From an uncultured Schlesneria sp. (GTDB taxonomy: Bacteria; Planctomycetota; Planctomycetia; Planctomycetales; Planctomycetaceae): a stretch of 36,741 nt of DNA. This document shows positions 1-8,900 of this stretch, piece after piece. Positions within the stretch are counted from its first letter, which is position 1. Each line of letters starts with the position of its first letter. The notes under the pieces are model-generated. The model made no database searches. It saw only the letters and a program-made list of their open reading frames with translations, and was not told where the DNA came from. The translations under genes and the position numbers were made by a program. The stretch lies in contig CAILLA010000014.1 of assembly GCA_903834925.1 (NCBI GenBank), forward strand, positions 1-36,741. The letters run 5' to 3'.

Positions 1-15
1 TGCCCAATACCCCAT
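1..15 (-). CDS. 5' end of a leftward gene cut by the window edge
   Basis: Only five codons are inside the window, reading M-G-Y-W-A on the minus strand. The start is supported by a strong purine-rich Shine-Dalgarno sequence, GGAGGTGAG, about five bases upstream of the ATG on that strand (about positions 21-29). This is one of the clearest ribosome binding sites in the window. The product cannot be identified. The gene would be divergent from the DUF455 gene, so the roughly 230 bases between the two starts should hold promoters for both. Confidence 0.45.
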
Positions 16-243
16 GATCACTCACCTCCCACGATCCGCTAAATCTCGTCGTCCCTTCGCAGAATTACTTATCTATCTTTGAAATCCGCCGCTGCATAGC
101 CTAAGTTCGATTATTTCGACAGTCCCCAGGGGCGGTGGGGTGGGGGCTTTGTAACATACTTCACTGCCTCGCCTCCCATTGGGTTGCAAAAAATACTCGC
201 GACGGGTTACCAATCGATCTTTTCCGGCGCGTTGAGAAAGAAT

Positions 244-1056
244 ATGGAACTACGAGCATTTGCAGAACGAGTGTTACTTAGTGATTCATTGGAATCGAAA
301 CTGCAACGAGTGACTGAATCATTCACGGATCATGATCGTGGCGAAGCTCGACGGTACGTGGAACCTGTTCGGCCCGGCAATCTGATCTTCGCCCCACGGC
401 GTGCGGCTCCGTCCATGCCGCATCCTTCAACCTTTACGGAGACGCGCAAACGCGCGATCGCTCATCACATTCTCGCAAATCACGAGCTACAAGCGTTAGA
501 AGTCATGGCCTGGGTGCTGCTGGCTTTCCCTGATGCGCCGTTCGAGTTTCGCCTCGGGATGGCCGATGTCATGGCGGATGAACAACGACACACGAAGATG
601 CACGCCGAGCATGCGGCAACCTTGGGGATCAGGTTCGGGGAGTTACCCGTGAACTGTTACATCTGGAAGAAATCACAGGAATTTCAATCGGTACTGGACT
701 ACCTGGCGGGAATCCCGCTGACGTTTGAGGGACGAAACCTCGATCACACATTGGAATTCGAAGAATATTTTGAAAAGGCCGGAGATCTGAAAAGTGCAGC
801 GATCATGAAGGCCATTCATAAAGACGAGATTCACCACGTCGCGTTTGGACTGAAATGGCTGCGAATCCTGAAGCCTGCTGACCAATCCGAGTGGGATGCT
901 TACCTGGAACATCTGCACTGGCCGTTACGGCCTGATAAATCGGTCGGTGACGTTTTCCATCGAGAACCGAGAATCGCGGCGGGGATGACGGCGGAATTCA
1001 TCGATCGGCTTCAGCCAGAAGGCAACAGTGAAAAGACTGCGACTGACAACAAATGA
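244..1056 (+). CDS. DUF455 family ferritin-like protein
   Basis: A 270-residue protein of the DUF455 (ferritin-like, MiaE-related) family, expected to be a cytoplasmic helical bundle that may bind two iron atoms. Two ExxH motifs are visible: E113-H116 (DEQRH) and E195-H198 (KDEIHH). Both lie in helical stretches, and E81 and E86 are further candidate ligands. The length fits the family. I chose the ATG at 244 because the family-like N-terminus begins MELRAFAERVLL and a GAGAAAG lies just upstream. A TTG at 184 would add 20 residues that look unlike the family. The reaction is unknown. It runs convergently toward the next gene, with a terminator between them. The family assignment is fairly firm; any oxidase or hydroxylase activity is inference. 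Confidence 0.8.
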   Translation: MELRAFAERVLLSDSLESKLQRVTESFTDHDRGEARRYVEPVRPGNLIFAPRRAAPSMPHPSTFTETRKRAIAHHILANHELQALEVMAWVLLAFPDAPFEFRLGMADVMADEQRHTKMHAEHAATLGIRFGELPVNCYIWKKSQEFQSVLDYLAGIPLTFEGRNLDHTLEFEEYFEKAGDLKSAAIMKAIHKDEIHHVAFGLKWLRILKPADQSEWDAYLEHLHWPLRPDKSVGDVFHREPRIAAGMTAEFIDRLQPEGNSEKTATDNK

Positions 1057-1166
1057 GACGGACGTCAGGAGCAGCGTCGATCAAATGTCACTCGGGCAAT
1101 GCAATTCCTGCGGGGAAATTGTCGTTTTGTTGTATCTAGACGGAATTGCAATCGGAATCTTTGGTC

Positions 1167-1191
1167 GCACGGGCTGAAGCCCATGCTACGG
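1167..1191. repeat. Dispersed hairpin repeat, family B copy 1
   Basis: A 25-bp element built around the palindrome GCACGGGCT-GA-AGCCCATGC followed by TACGG. Near-identical copies lie at 19359-19382, 19526-19550 and 34128-34151, always between genes. It resembles a REP-type element. This copy lies between two convergent genes, just before the terminator. Confidence 0.8.
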
Positions 1192-1211
1192 TTTTACGCA
1201 GCAACCCAACG

Positions 1212-1248
1212 AAAAGCCGCAACATGGCATTTCCACGTTGCGGCTTTT
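1212..1248. terminator. Bidirectional intrinsic terminator
   Basis: A perfect 12-bp inverted repeat, AAAAGCCGCAAC at 1212-1223 and its complement at 1237-1248, with a 13-base loop. The stem is GC-rich inside and flanked by A-runs on one side and T-runs on the other, so it can end transcription in both directions. It sits between the convergent DUF455 and propeller genes. Confidence 0.85.
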
Positions 1249-1278
1249 GTTGTTTCTGTCAAAAGCTCAGACGATTTA

Positions 1279-2373
1279 TTACAGGCCCGGTTCAAGCCGA
1301 ATCAAGCCGCCACTTGGTTTTTCCCCGGTGTCCTTACCCGTACCAAAAACGGTGAGGTAAAGAGCGCCTTCTTTGTCGAAGGCCAACGCCGTTGGACGAT
1401 CCAGGCTGAGAATCTTCTTTGGTTTGACTTCTTCACCTTCGATGACCAGTTCAAACAAGCCACCATTCGCTTTGATCTCTTCAGCCCAAGCGAAATCGGT
1501 GCCATACAGTTTCCCCGTCTTGGGACTATAGGCCAACCCGGTAATGTCATTCAGTCCGGTCTTCAGATTTTTCGTCAACTTCCCTTCTTTGTCATAATAG
1601 GTCAGCAGGGAATCACCGGGAACACTGACTTCACCCATCTGCCCAACGACCAGGCTGCTTCCATCGGGCGAGACCGTAATTGCCACCGGGGCATCGACCT
1701 GGGTGGCTTCTTTAGTCGCGATCAGACCAGTCAAGTCACCCGGTTTGCCGTCGACGATCTTCGACCCGACGATCCAGCCTTTCGTGTCATCGCCGTTCGC
1801 GGTCACGTAGATCGTGTCGTTCCAGACAACTGCTGCGTAGTAGTTTCCTTCGCCTTTATAATTGGCTTCAGGATTTCCCTTGATCGGCCCCAGAGCGAAT
1901 TCTGATTCCGTTGCTTTGCGAGGTTTCGCAGGAAGGTCATCGGTCACCTTGTAAATGCGGACGAGTTCTTCGCCGTCAGGCTGACTTCCGTCGGGAACGA
2001 TGATCCTGTCGGTTCCCCACAGTGAAACACCCAGGGGGCCGATGTTGTATTTCGGCCCCTTGCCGTAAACGTCGGTCGGAAATCCGTCGATTTCCAAATA
2101 GACCTTGTTCGGTGTGGCTGGTGCCCAGCGAAAAATCCCTTGCCGCGATGAGACAAACACATGCCCGGTGCCGGGATGAACAGTCACACCCGACGGATTA
2201 TCAAGGTGAACAATCAACACTTTGGTGGTTGGCTCGGCAGGTTTTGTTTCTGCCGGCTTGGTTTCCGCCGGTTTTTCTTCCGTCTTCGCGGCGTCTTGTG
2301 CATACGACAACATTGGGGCGAAGGCCAGAAGCGCCAACAATGCGGCTAAAGGTTGAACAGACAAACGGCGCAT
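1279..2373 (-). CDS. Secreted beta-propeller (NHL/SMP-30-like) protein
   Basis: A 364-residue exported protein. The N-terminus MRRLSVQPLAALLALLAF followed by ...MLSYAQD is a clear signal peptide with an AxA-like cut near residues 24-26. A short low-complexity spacer rich in K, P, E and T (repeats of AETKP) follows, then a repetitive beta-rich body with recurring blocks such as NPSGVTVHP, DITGLAYSPKTGKLYGTD and RPTALAFDKEGALYLT. These resemble NHL or SMP-30/gluconolactonase-type propeller blades. I chose the ATG at 2373 because GGAG lies five bases upstream and the signal peptide begins there; the longer ORF adds an unlikely N-terminus. The ligand or reaction is unknown. It ends at the shared terminator with the DUF455 gene and is divergent from the PQQ-like propeller gene. 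Confidence 0.75.
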   Translation of the reverse strand: MRRLSVQPLAALLALLAFAPMLSYAQDAAKTEEKPAETKPAETKPAEPTTKVLIVHLDNPSGVTVHPGTGHVFVSSRQGIFRWAPATPNKVYLEIDGFPTDVYGKGPKYNIGPLGVSLWGTDRIIVPDGSQPDGEELVRIYKVTDDLPAKPRKATESEFALGPIKGNPEANYKGEGNYYAAVVWNDTIYVTANGDDTKGWIVGSKIVDGKPGDLTGLIATKEATQVDAPVAITVSPDGSSLVVGQMGEVSVPGDSLLTYYDKEGKLTKNLKTGLNDITGLAYSPKTGKLYGTDFAWAEEIKANGGLFELVIEGEEVKPKKILSLDRPTALAFDKEGALYLTVFGTGKDTGEKPSGGLIRLEPGL

Positions 2374-2585
2374 ACTCACTCCATTCAAAAGTGCTTGGGA
2401 AATTTTCTCAATCACTCAGATCCTAATGAACCTGGCCTCGCGATTCAATTTTGACGGGTCGCCAATTCGAAATCGATTGTCGTTTTTATTATCGAGTGTT
2501 TGACGATTCCCAGCGACGTTGGCACACTGGCAACCGAAATTCGAATTCAGAATCGCCGTCGGTCAACCCGCTTGAGGATTGAGGA

Positions 2586-3866
2586 ATGTTTCGCACGTTG
2601 GTTTTTGTCTTGGCAATGTCACTGAGCGTTTCAGGCCACATTCTCGTCGCCGATCAGTGGCCGACCTGGCGTGGCCCGTCAGGCGATGGAATCAGTCAGG
2701 AAAAGAACTTGCCGGTTGAATGGAGTCGTACCAAGAACGTCGCATGGAGTTTGCCACTTCCGGGTCCAGCAGGTGCTTCGCCCGTCGTCTGGGGAGATCA
2801 GATTTTTCTGACCTCGACCAATTCCGATGGGCAACTGTTGCTCATGGCCGTGGGGCGAAATGGTAAAGAAATCTGGCGAAAAGTCGTCGCTCAGGGAAAC
2901 AAAGATGTCCGAGGTGACGAAGGAAACTCGGCCTCGCCATCGCCCGTCACCGATGGTCAGCATGTCTGGGTGTTTTTTGCAAATGGGATCATCGGCTGCT
3001 ACACGGTCGATGGCAATGAAGTCTGGAAGTTCGATGTCCAGGACCGTTATGGCAAACTGGAGATTGCGTTCGGCCTGACTGCGTCACCGGTTCTCGATCA
3101 AGGTGTGCTCTATCAACAGCTGATTCATGGAGATGGCGACGCGAAAACGCGTGAGGCCTGTGTCATCGCGCTGGATGCCAAAACCGGGCGTGAGATCTGG
3201 AAAGTCGATCGTCCGAGTGACGCTCATTCCGAGAACGAGTCCTCTTACGCCTCGGCGGTTCTCTATAACGATGGCGAGCGGAAATTTCTGTTGTCGCACG
3301 GGGCGGACTTTGTCGTCGCTCATGACTTGAAAGATGGTCACGAGCTCTGGCGTTGCGGCGATCTGAACAAGAAATCGAACTACGACCCAACGCTTCGTTT
3401 TGTTGCATCACCAGCGGTCGCCAAGGGATTGATCGTGGTCCCCAGCGCAAAAAAGGGCCCGATTATTGCCTTGAAACCTAACGGAAGTGGGGACATCACT
3501 CAAAACAAGGACCTTCATTGGTGGTCTTCACCCAAAACGCCCGATGTCCCTTCACCATTAATCCTGGGTGAACTGGTTTACCTGTGCATGGAAAACGGAG
3601 ATTTGGCGATTCATCGAGCAAAGACGGGAGAACAGCTGGATTATCAACGAACTCATCGTCAGCGGCACCGTGCTTCCCCCGTCTATGCCGATGGTCGCAT
3701 TTATTTGTCCGCTCGTGATGGCAAGGTCACGGTGGTCAAAGCGTCGGAAAAGGTCGAAATTGTTGCCGAGAATGAGCTGGGTGAAGATATTTCATCCTCT
3801 CCGGCAATCTCGAACGGCGTGATTTACTTGCGGTCGTTCCAACATCTGTGGGCGATCGCTCAGTGA
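2586..3866 (+). CDS. Secreted PQQ-like (BamB-type) beta-propeller protein
   Basis: A 426-residue exported protein with a signal peptide (MFRTLVFVLAMSLSVSGHIL) and an N-terminal QWPTWRGPSGDG motif typical of the planctomycete PQQ-binding-like repeat family. At least six blade-like repeats follow, with patterns such as GASPVVWGDQIFLTS, GREIWKVD, GHELWRCGD and ASPVYADGRIYLSARDG. The fold is that of BamB and quinoprotein propellers, but I see no cofactor-specific residues that would prove PQQ binding, so an enzymatic role is not supported. It probably acts in the periplasm or at the outer membrane. It is followed by a 243-base gap before pfaD and is probably a separate unit. Confidence 0.8.
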   Translation: MFRTLVFVLAMSLSVSGHILVADQWPTWRGPSGDGISQEKNLPVEWSRTKNVAWSLPLPGPAGASPVVWGDQIFLTSTNSDGQLLLMAVGRNGKEIWRKVVAQGNKDVRGDEGNSASPSPVTDGQHVWVFFANGIIGCYTVDGNEVWKFDVQDRYGKLEIAFGLTASPVLDQGVLYQQLIHGDGDAKTREACVIALDAKTGREIWKVDRPSDAHSENESSYASAVLYNDGERKFLLSHGADFVVAHDLKDGHELWRCGDLNKKSNYDPTLRFVASPAVAKGLIVVPSAKKGPIIALKPNGSGDITQNKDLHWWSSPKTPDVPSPLILGELVYLCMENGDLAIHRAKTGEQLDYQRTHRQRHRASPVYADGRIYLSARDGKVTVVKASEKVEIVAENELGEDISSSPAISNGVIYLRSFQHLWAIAQ

Positions 3867-4109
3867 CGAAGATTCCGATTAAAGGGATTGAGGGGACTTT
3901 TTGGGCGATTTGGTGTGCCGCCGGACGCTTTTTTTGGGTGTGACAGCCGAATCGAGTCTCATCAAAGGCATTATCGGCGCAAATACCGCCGACTACGCTG
4001 CTTCTCTGATCGATTCTCGTGGCTCACCGCGTGCAACCGTCGACGTTGACTTCTATACTATGCATCTTCGATTTGAGACGTTAACGACTTCACGGTTTTT
4101 GATCCCACA

Positions 4110-5792
4110 ATGAATTCTTCCACCCAGACGCTGCTCGGTTGGTGGTCCGCGACAGGCGGTTCACTGTCGATCGATTCGACTTCGGTCGCCGAAGCGGTAC
4201 GCGATGTTGCGTCTCCCCTGATGATCGTCAACACGTCGCAAGGCTTGGGACTGGCGCGCGGCGGCGTGGGAACGCTTTGTTTATCGAACCACGACTCGCA
4301 ATCCTATCCAATCGTGGGAATTGTTCCGCCAGTTGGACTCGGCGAATTAGGGGATTATTCGTTTCGACAGGACCATGGACTTCGTTTCAGTTACGCATCC
4401 GGCGCGATGGCGGCAGGAATCGGTTCTGAACGAATCGTCGAAGAGATGTATCAGCATGGGATGCTGGGAATCTTTGGAGCAGCGGGACTGAGTCTTGCTC
4501 GCGTCGAAACGGCCATCGATCGACTTCAGCAGTTGGAGAAGGGGGGCAATCCAACTCCGGCTTCGGCAGGCGAAGCTCGAACGACGCCCTCGTACGGATT
4601 CAATCTGATTCACAGCCCCAACGACCAATCGCTTGAGCGGGCTGTGGTTGATTTATATTTACGACGTGGTGTGCGACTGATCGAAGCGTCAGCCTTCCTC
4701 GATTTGACACCGCATGTCGTTCGATATCGATTGCATGGTATTCATCGGACCGTGGATGGCGAGATTCAGACACCGAATCGAATCATCGCGAAGGTTTCTC
4801 GCATCGAAGTTGGATCGAAATTTTTTGCCCCTGCTCCTGCAAAGATTCTTTCACATCTCGTCGAACGAGGTGAAATCACCGCCGAGCAGGCAAAACTGGC
4901 CGAACAGATTCCCGTCGCTCAGGACATCACGGCCGAGGCGGATTCCGGTGGGCATACGGATAACCGTCCCGCATTAACACTGCTGCCGACGATCATGGCT
5001 CTACGTGACCGGGCGACGGCACAGTATCGATTCGCTCAACCGCTACGAGTCGGGGCCGCAGGCGGGATCGCCACACCCGAATCGGCGGCGGCAGCGTTCG
5101 CGATGGGGGCAGCCTACATCCTGGTTGGCTCAGTCCAGCAAGCGTGTATCGAATCCGGAACATGTGACGCTGTCAGACAAATGCTTGCGGAAGCAGAACA
5201 AGCCGACGTCACGATGTGTCCGTGTGCTGACATGTTTGAAATGGGAGTCAAAGTTCAGGTTCTGAAACGCGGAACGATGTTCCCCATGCGTGCTGCCAAG
5301 TTGTACGAGACGTACCGCAACTATCAGGGGATCGACAATATCCCGGCAGCAGAACGAGAATGGCTCGAAAAGAACCTGTTTCGGACATCACTTCACGATG
5401 TGTGGCGACAGACCGTCGATTATTTCTCGACCCGCGATCCGGCTCAAATTGAAAAGGGCGTAAAAGACCCGAAACATCAAATGGCACTCGTCTTTCGCTG
5501 GTACCTGGGTCAATCGTCGCGATGGGCCAATTCCGGCGAACCGACGCGACGGCTGGACTATCAAATCTGGTGTGGGCCGGCGATGGGTGCCTTCAACGAA
5601 TGGACGCGTGGAACGTTTCTTGCGCAACCTCAAAACCGACGAGTCGCCACAGTAGCGCAGAATTTACTTTATGGGGCAGCGGTGATGCAGCGTCTAAACG
5701 TCTTACGCAGCCAAGGTTTTCCGGTTTCGGCAGAAGTTGGACGAATCGCTCCGCTGGAACCAGCTACGATGCATTCCCTGTTCGAAAGGTGA
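4110..5792 (+). CDS. pfaD: PfaD family enoyl reductase for polyunsaturated fatty acid/polyketide synthesis
   Basis: A 560-residue cytoplasmic FMN-dependent enoyl reductase of the PfaD family, which acts in trans on chains held by a PUFA synthase or a trans-AT polyketide synthase. Visible hallmarks are the N-terminal LGWWSATGG, the VNTSQGLGLARGGVGTL stretch, the FNLIHSPND block, and a TIM-barrel phosphate-binding region near residue 315 (GAAGGIATPESAAAAFAMGA, then AYILVGSVQQA). The C-terminal helical part ends with blocks such as WCGPAMGAFNEW. Length fits the family. No Shine-Dalgarno is visible before the ATG. It lies 108 bases upstream of the PfaA-like synthase on the same strand, strongly suggesting they work together. 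In well-known pfa operons pfaD comes last, so the order here is reversed. Confidence 0.93.
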   Translation: MNSSTQTLLGWWSATGGSLSIDSTSVAEAVRDVASPLMIVNTSQGLGLARGGVGTLCLSNHDSQSYPIVGIVPPVGLGELGDYSFRQDHGLRFSYASGAMAAGIGSERIVEEMYQHGMLGIFGAAGLSLARVETAIDRLQQLEKGGNPTPASAGEARTTPSYGFNLIHSPNDQSLERAVVDLYLRRGVRLIEASAFLDLTPHVVRYRLHGIHRTVDGEIQTPNRIIAKVSRIEVGSKFFAPAPAKILSHLVERGEITAEQAKLAEQIPVAQDITAEADSGGHTDNRPALTLLPTIMALRDRATAQYRFAQPLRVGAAGGIATPESAAAAFAMGAAYILVGSVQQACIESGTCDAVRQMLAEAEQADVTMCPCADMFEMGVKVQVLKRGTMFPMRAAKLYETYRNYQGIDNIPAAEREWLEKNLFRTSLHDVWRQTVDYFSTRDPAQIEKGVKDPKHQMALVFRWYLGQSSRWANSGEPTRRLDYQIWCGPAMGAFNEWTRGTFLAQPQNRRVATVAQNLLYGAAVMQRLNVLRSQGFPVSAEVGRIAPLEPATMHSLFER

Positions 5793-5839
5793 CGTCAACG
5801 GCATTCGTGTTCCAAGGAAACATTGTTGATTTGAAATAA

Positions 5840-5893
5840 GTCCCATATGTCCCGTAAGTCCTATACGTCTCATAAGTCCCATTAGTCTTAAAA
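5840..5893 (+). repeat. Six tandem 9-bp repeats directly before the pfaA start
   Basis: Six head-to-tail 9-mers with consensus GTCCCATAA: GTCCCATAT, GTCCCGTAA, GTCCTATAC, GTCTCATAA, GTCCCATTA and GTCTTAAAA. The array ends seven bases before the start codon of the PfaA-like synthase, where a ribosome binding site would normally be, and no Shine-Dalgarno is visible. It could be a protein-binding array, a leader-RNA element or a neutral microsatellite. Confidence 0.85.
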
Positions 5894-5900
5894 CAATCGC

Positions 5901-8900
5901 ATGAACTCACTACACCAAACCTCTGATAAACCATTCACTCAGCCACCTTTGGCTGTGGTTGGGATTAGCGCCCTATTCCCCAAGGCCGCAACGACCGAAG
6001 AGTTCTGGTCGAACATTCGACGTGGAGTCGACGCTATTACGGAAGTTCCGGCGACACACTGGAACCCTGATGATTATTTTGATCAAAACCAGAAAACCCC
6101 CGACATGACCTATGCACGTCGAGGTGGTTTCCTGTCGCCGCTCCCGTTTGATCCGCTCGAATTCGGTATTTCCCCCAACAATCTGGAGGCGATCGATACT
6201 TCTCAGTTATTAGGGATGGTCGGTGCCAAGCGAGCGCTCGAGCACGCAGGCTACGGAGCGGGTCGAGCGTTTGACCGATCGCGCGTGGGCTGTATTCTCG
6301 GCGTGACCGGGACACTCGAAATGGTCATCCCGCTTGGCGCAAGACTTGGTCATCCTCGATGGCGCAAGGCACTAAAGGATGCCGGGGTTGCGGATGATGT
6401 AGCCGAAGATGTTGTGAATCGCATTTCTGAAAGTTACGTCCCCTGGCAAGAAAATTCGTTCCCGGGATTGCTCGGCAACGTCGTGGCTGGCCGCATCGCC
6501 AACCGACTCGACTTGCACGGTACCAATTGCGTTGTCGATGCCGCCTGTGCCAGTTCGCTATCAGCCATTCATCTTGCTGCCTTGGAGCTTTGGACAGGGC
6601 GAAGCGACATGGTTGTCACAGGAGGAATCGACACCTTCAACGACATTTTCATGTTCATGTGCTTCAGTAAGACTCCGGCGTTGTCCGCGTCGGGAGACTC
6701 CAGGCCATTTTCTGACGAGGCGGATGGGACGATTCTCGGTGAAGGGGTCGGGATGCTTGTCCTCAAAAGACAAGCCGATGCCGAGCGTGATGGCGACAAG
6801 ATTTACGCGATCCTGAAAGGGATCGGCACCTCCAGTGATGGAGCGGGCAACGCTGTCTATGCACCAAAGGCCGAAGGACAAATCCGATGTCTTAACGACG
6901 CCTATCGCGTCGCTGGCGTTACACCCGACACGATCGAACTGGTGGAAGCGCACGGAACGGGAACAAAGGTTGGTGATGCAACGGAAGTCACCGGGTTGAT
7001 GGAGGTTTACAAATCAACTGGCCGTCGCGGAGCGTGGTGTGCCGTCGGTTCCATCAAGTCACAAATCGGTCATACGAAAGCCGCCGCAGGTGCCGCAGGA
7101 ATTTTGAAGGCGATTCTCGCACTTCAGCACCGCGTCCTCCCCCCGACGATCAAAGTCAATCGCCCTCCCGCTGCACTTTTGGCCGCCGATTCGCCCTTTT
7201 ACGTGAATACAGAAGCTCGACCGTGGGTAAAGCCGAACGGCTATCCTCGGCGTGCTGCCGTCAGTGCATTCGGTTTCGGAGGGAGCAACTTCCACTGCGT
7301 TCTTGAAGAGTCGCCGCAGAGGTTTGAACAACCGGATTGGGACGGCGACGTTCAGGTCATCTCGCTGTCAGGAATGGGACTCAACGAACTGATCGACGAC
7401 GTTCGGTCGAAGTTAGTCCCGCTGGCAACTTCGGCATGGAGCGGTGTTCGGAGTTTTGCGGCACTCAGCCGAAGCCCGTTCCGTGCTGAACACACACATC
7501 GCCTTGTGTTGGTAGCCGAACGCAACAAGACAGATCTTGGAAAACTTGTCGCCGGAACGCTGACGATGTTCGAGCGATACCCGGAGAAGGGGGCGTGGTC
7601 AACTCCCGACGGAGCCTGGTACGGTCGCGGCGGATTAAATGGAAAATTGGGAGTCCTGTTCCCAGGACAGGGGGCTCAGTACGTTGGGATGTTGCGGGAA
7701 CTGACGTGTTGTTTCCCAGTGATGCTTGATGTGTTGGGAGAAGCGAATGATGTTTTTGCTCATGCAGTGACGTCAGCCGCAAACGAACCACAACCAAAAC
7801 GACTGAGCGACTACATCTATCCTCAACCTTCGTTTTCGACCGAAGCGCGAACAGAACATGAAGCAACATTGCGAGCAACTCAGATTGCACAACCCGCAAT
7901 CGGAGCGATCAGTCTCGCCGTTCTGGCAGTACTGGATCGATTCGGTGTTCAGCCAGAAGCAGTTGCGGGACACAGCTACGGTGAATTGACGGCACTGTGT
8001 GCATCAAGCCGATTCGCACCACGGGTGCTCTACCGATTGTCGATGCTGCGGGGCCAATTGATGGCGGCTGCACAGGAGGTCGAAGGGGGAATGCTGGCCT
8101 TGGGAGCACCCCTTACCCAGATTGAAGCGGCCATTAAGGAACTGTCGGTCGATCTTGTTGTGGCGAATCACAATAGCCCAACGCAGGTGGTGTTGTCAGG
8201 CCGACTTCCGGAAATTGATCGAGCGACCGAGTTATTCGCCACTCGGAACATTCGTGGTAAAAAACTGGCGGTCGCTGCTGCGTTTCACAGTCCACTGGTC
8301 GCAACGGCCAGCCGTGCGTTTCGCCCGGTTCTCGATGAAGTGGAGTTTGCTCCGTCGCGCATGCCGGTCTATGCAAACAGTACGGCAACGGAATACCCCG
8401 CCGACCCGACTGCCGCTCGCGATCTCTTGGCAACACAGCTTGCCAGGCCCGTCAATTTCGTCAGTGAAGTCGAGAGAATGTATGCGGACGGAGTCCGGAC
8501 ATTCCTTGAAGTCGGTCCGAGTGGCGTTCTAACCGGACTTGTCAATTCGATTTTAAGCGGGCGAGAATATCGGGCAATCGCAGTCGATTCGTCCAGTGGC
8601 AAACGAGGGGGTTTGACCGATCTTGCGAATGCGTTTGCCCAGTTATCTGCCGCTGGCCATTCAGTGCTATTGCAGCATTGGGACCCTTCCGGTGGCGGTC
8701 CTGTCGCCGCCGAAGACAAACGGTTGCGAATTCCGATTTGCGGTGCCAATTATGTGAAACCTCGTCCGCCGATTCCGCCACGCACTGCTCAGAAGTCGAC
8801 AGTACCCAGCGCTGCATCAACGACGACCACGACGACAAATGACGCGTCGTCCGCGATCAAAGTTCAGCAGAAGCCAAGTAAAACAATGAGTACAGCAAAA

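Noticed and set aside
1099-1905. 268-codon plus-strand frame
   Set aside because: It is the reverse of the secreted propeller gene, which has a signal peptide, ribosome binding site and repeat blades. The frame has no family likeness.
5840-5893. CRISPR array
   Set aside because: The units are 9 bases with no spacers and there are no cas genes, so it is a simple tandem repeat.
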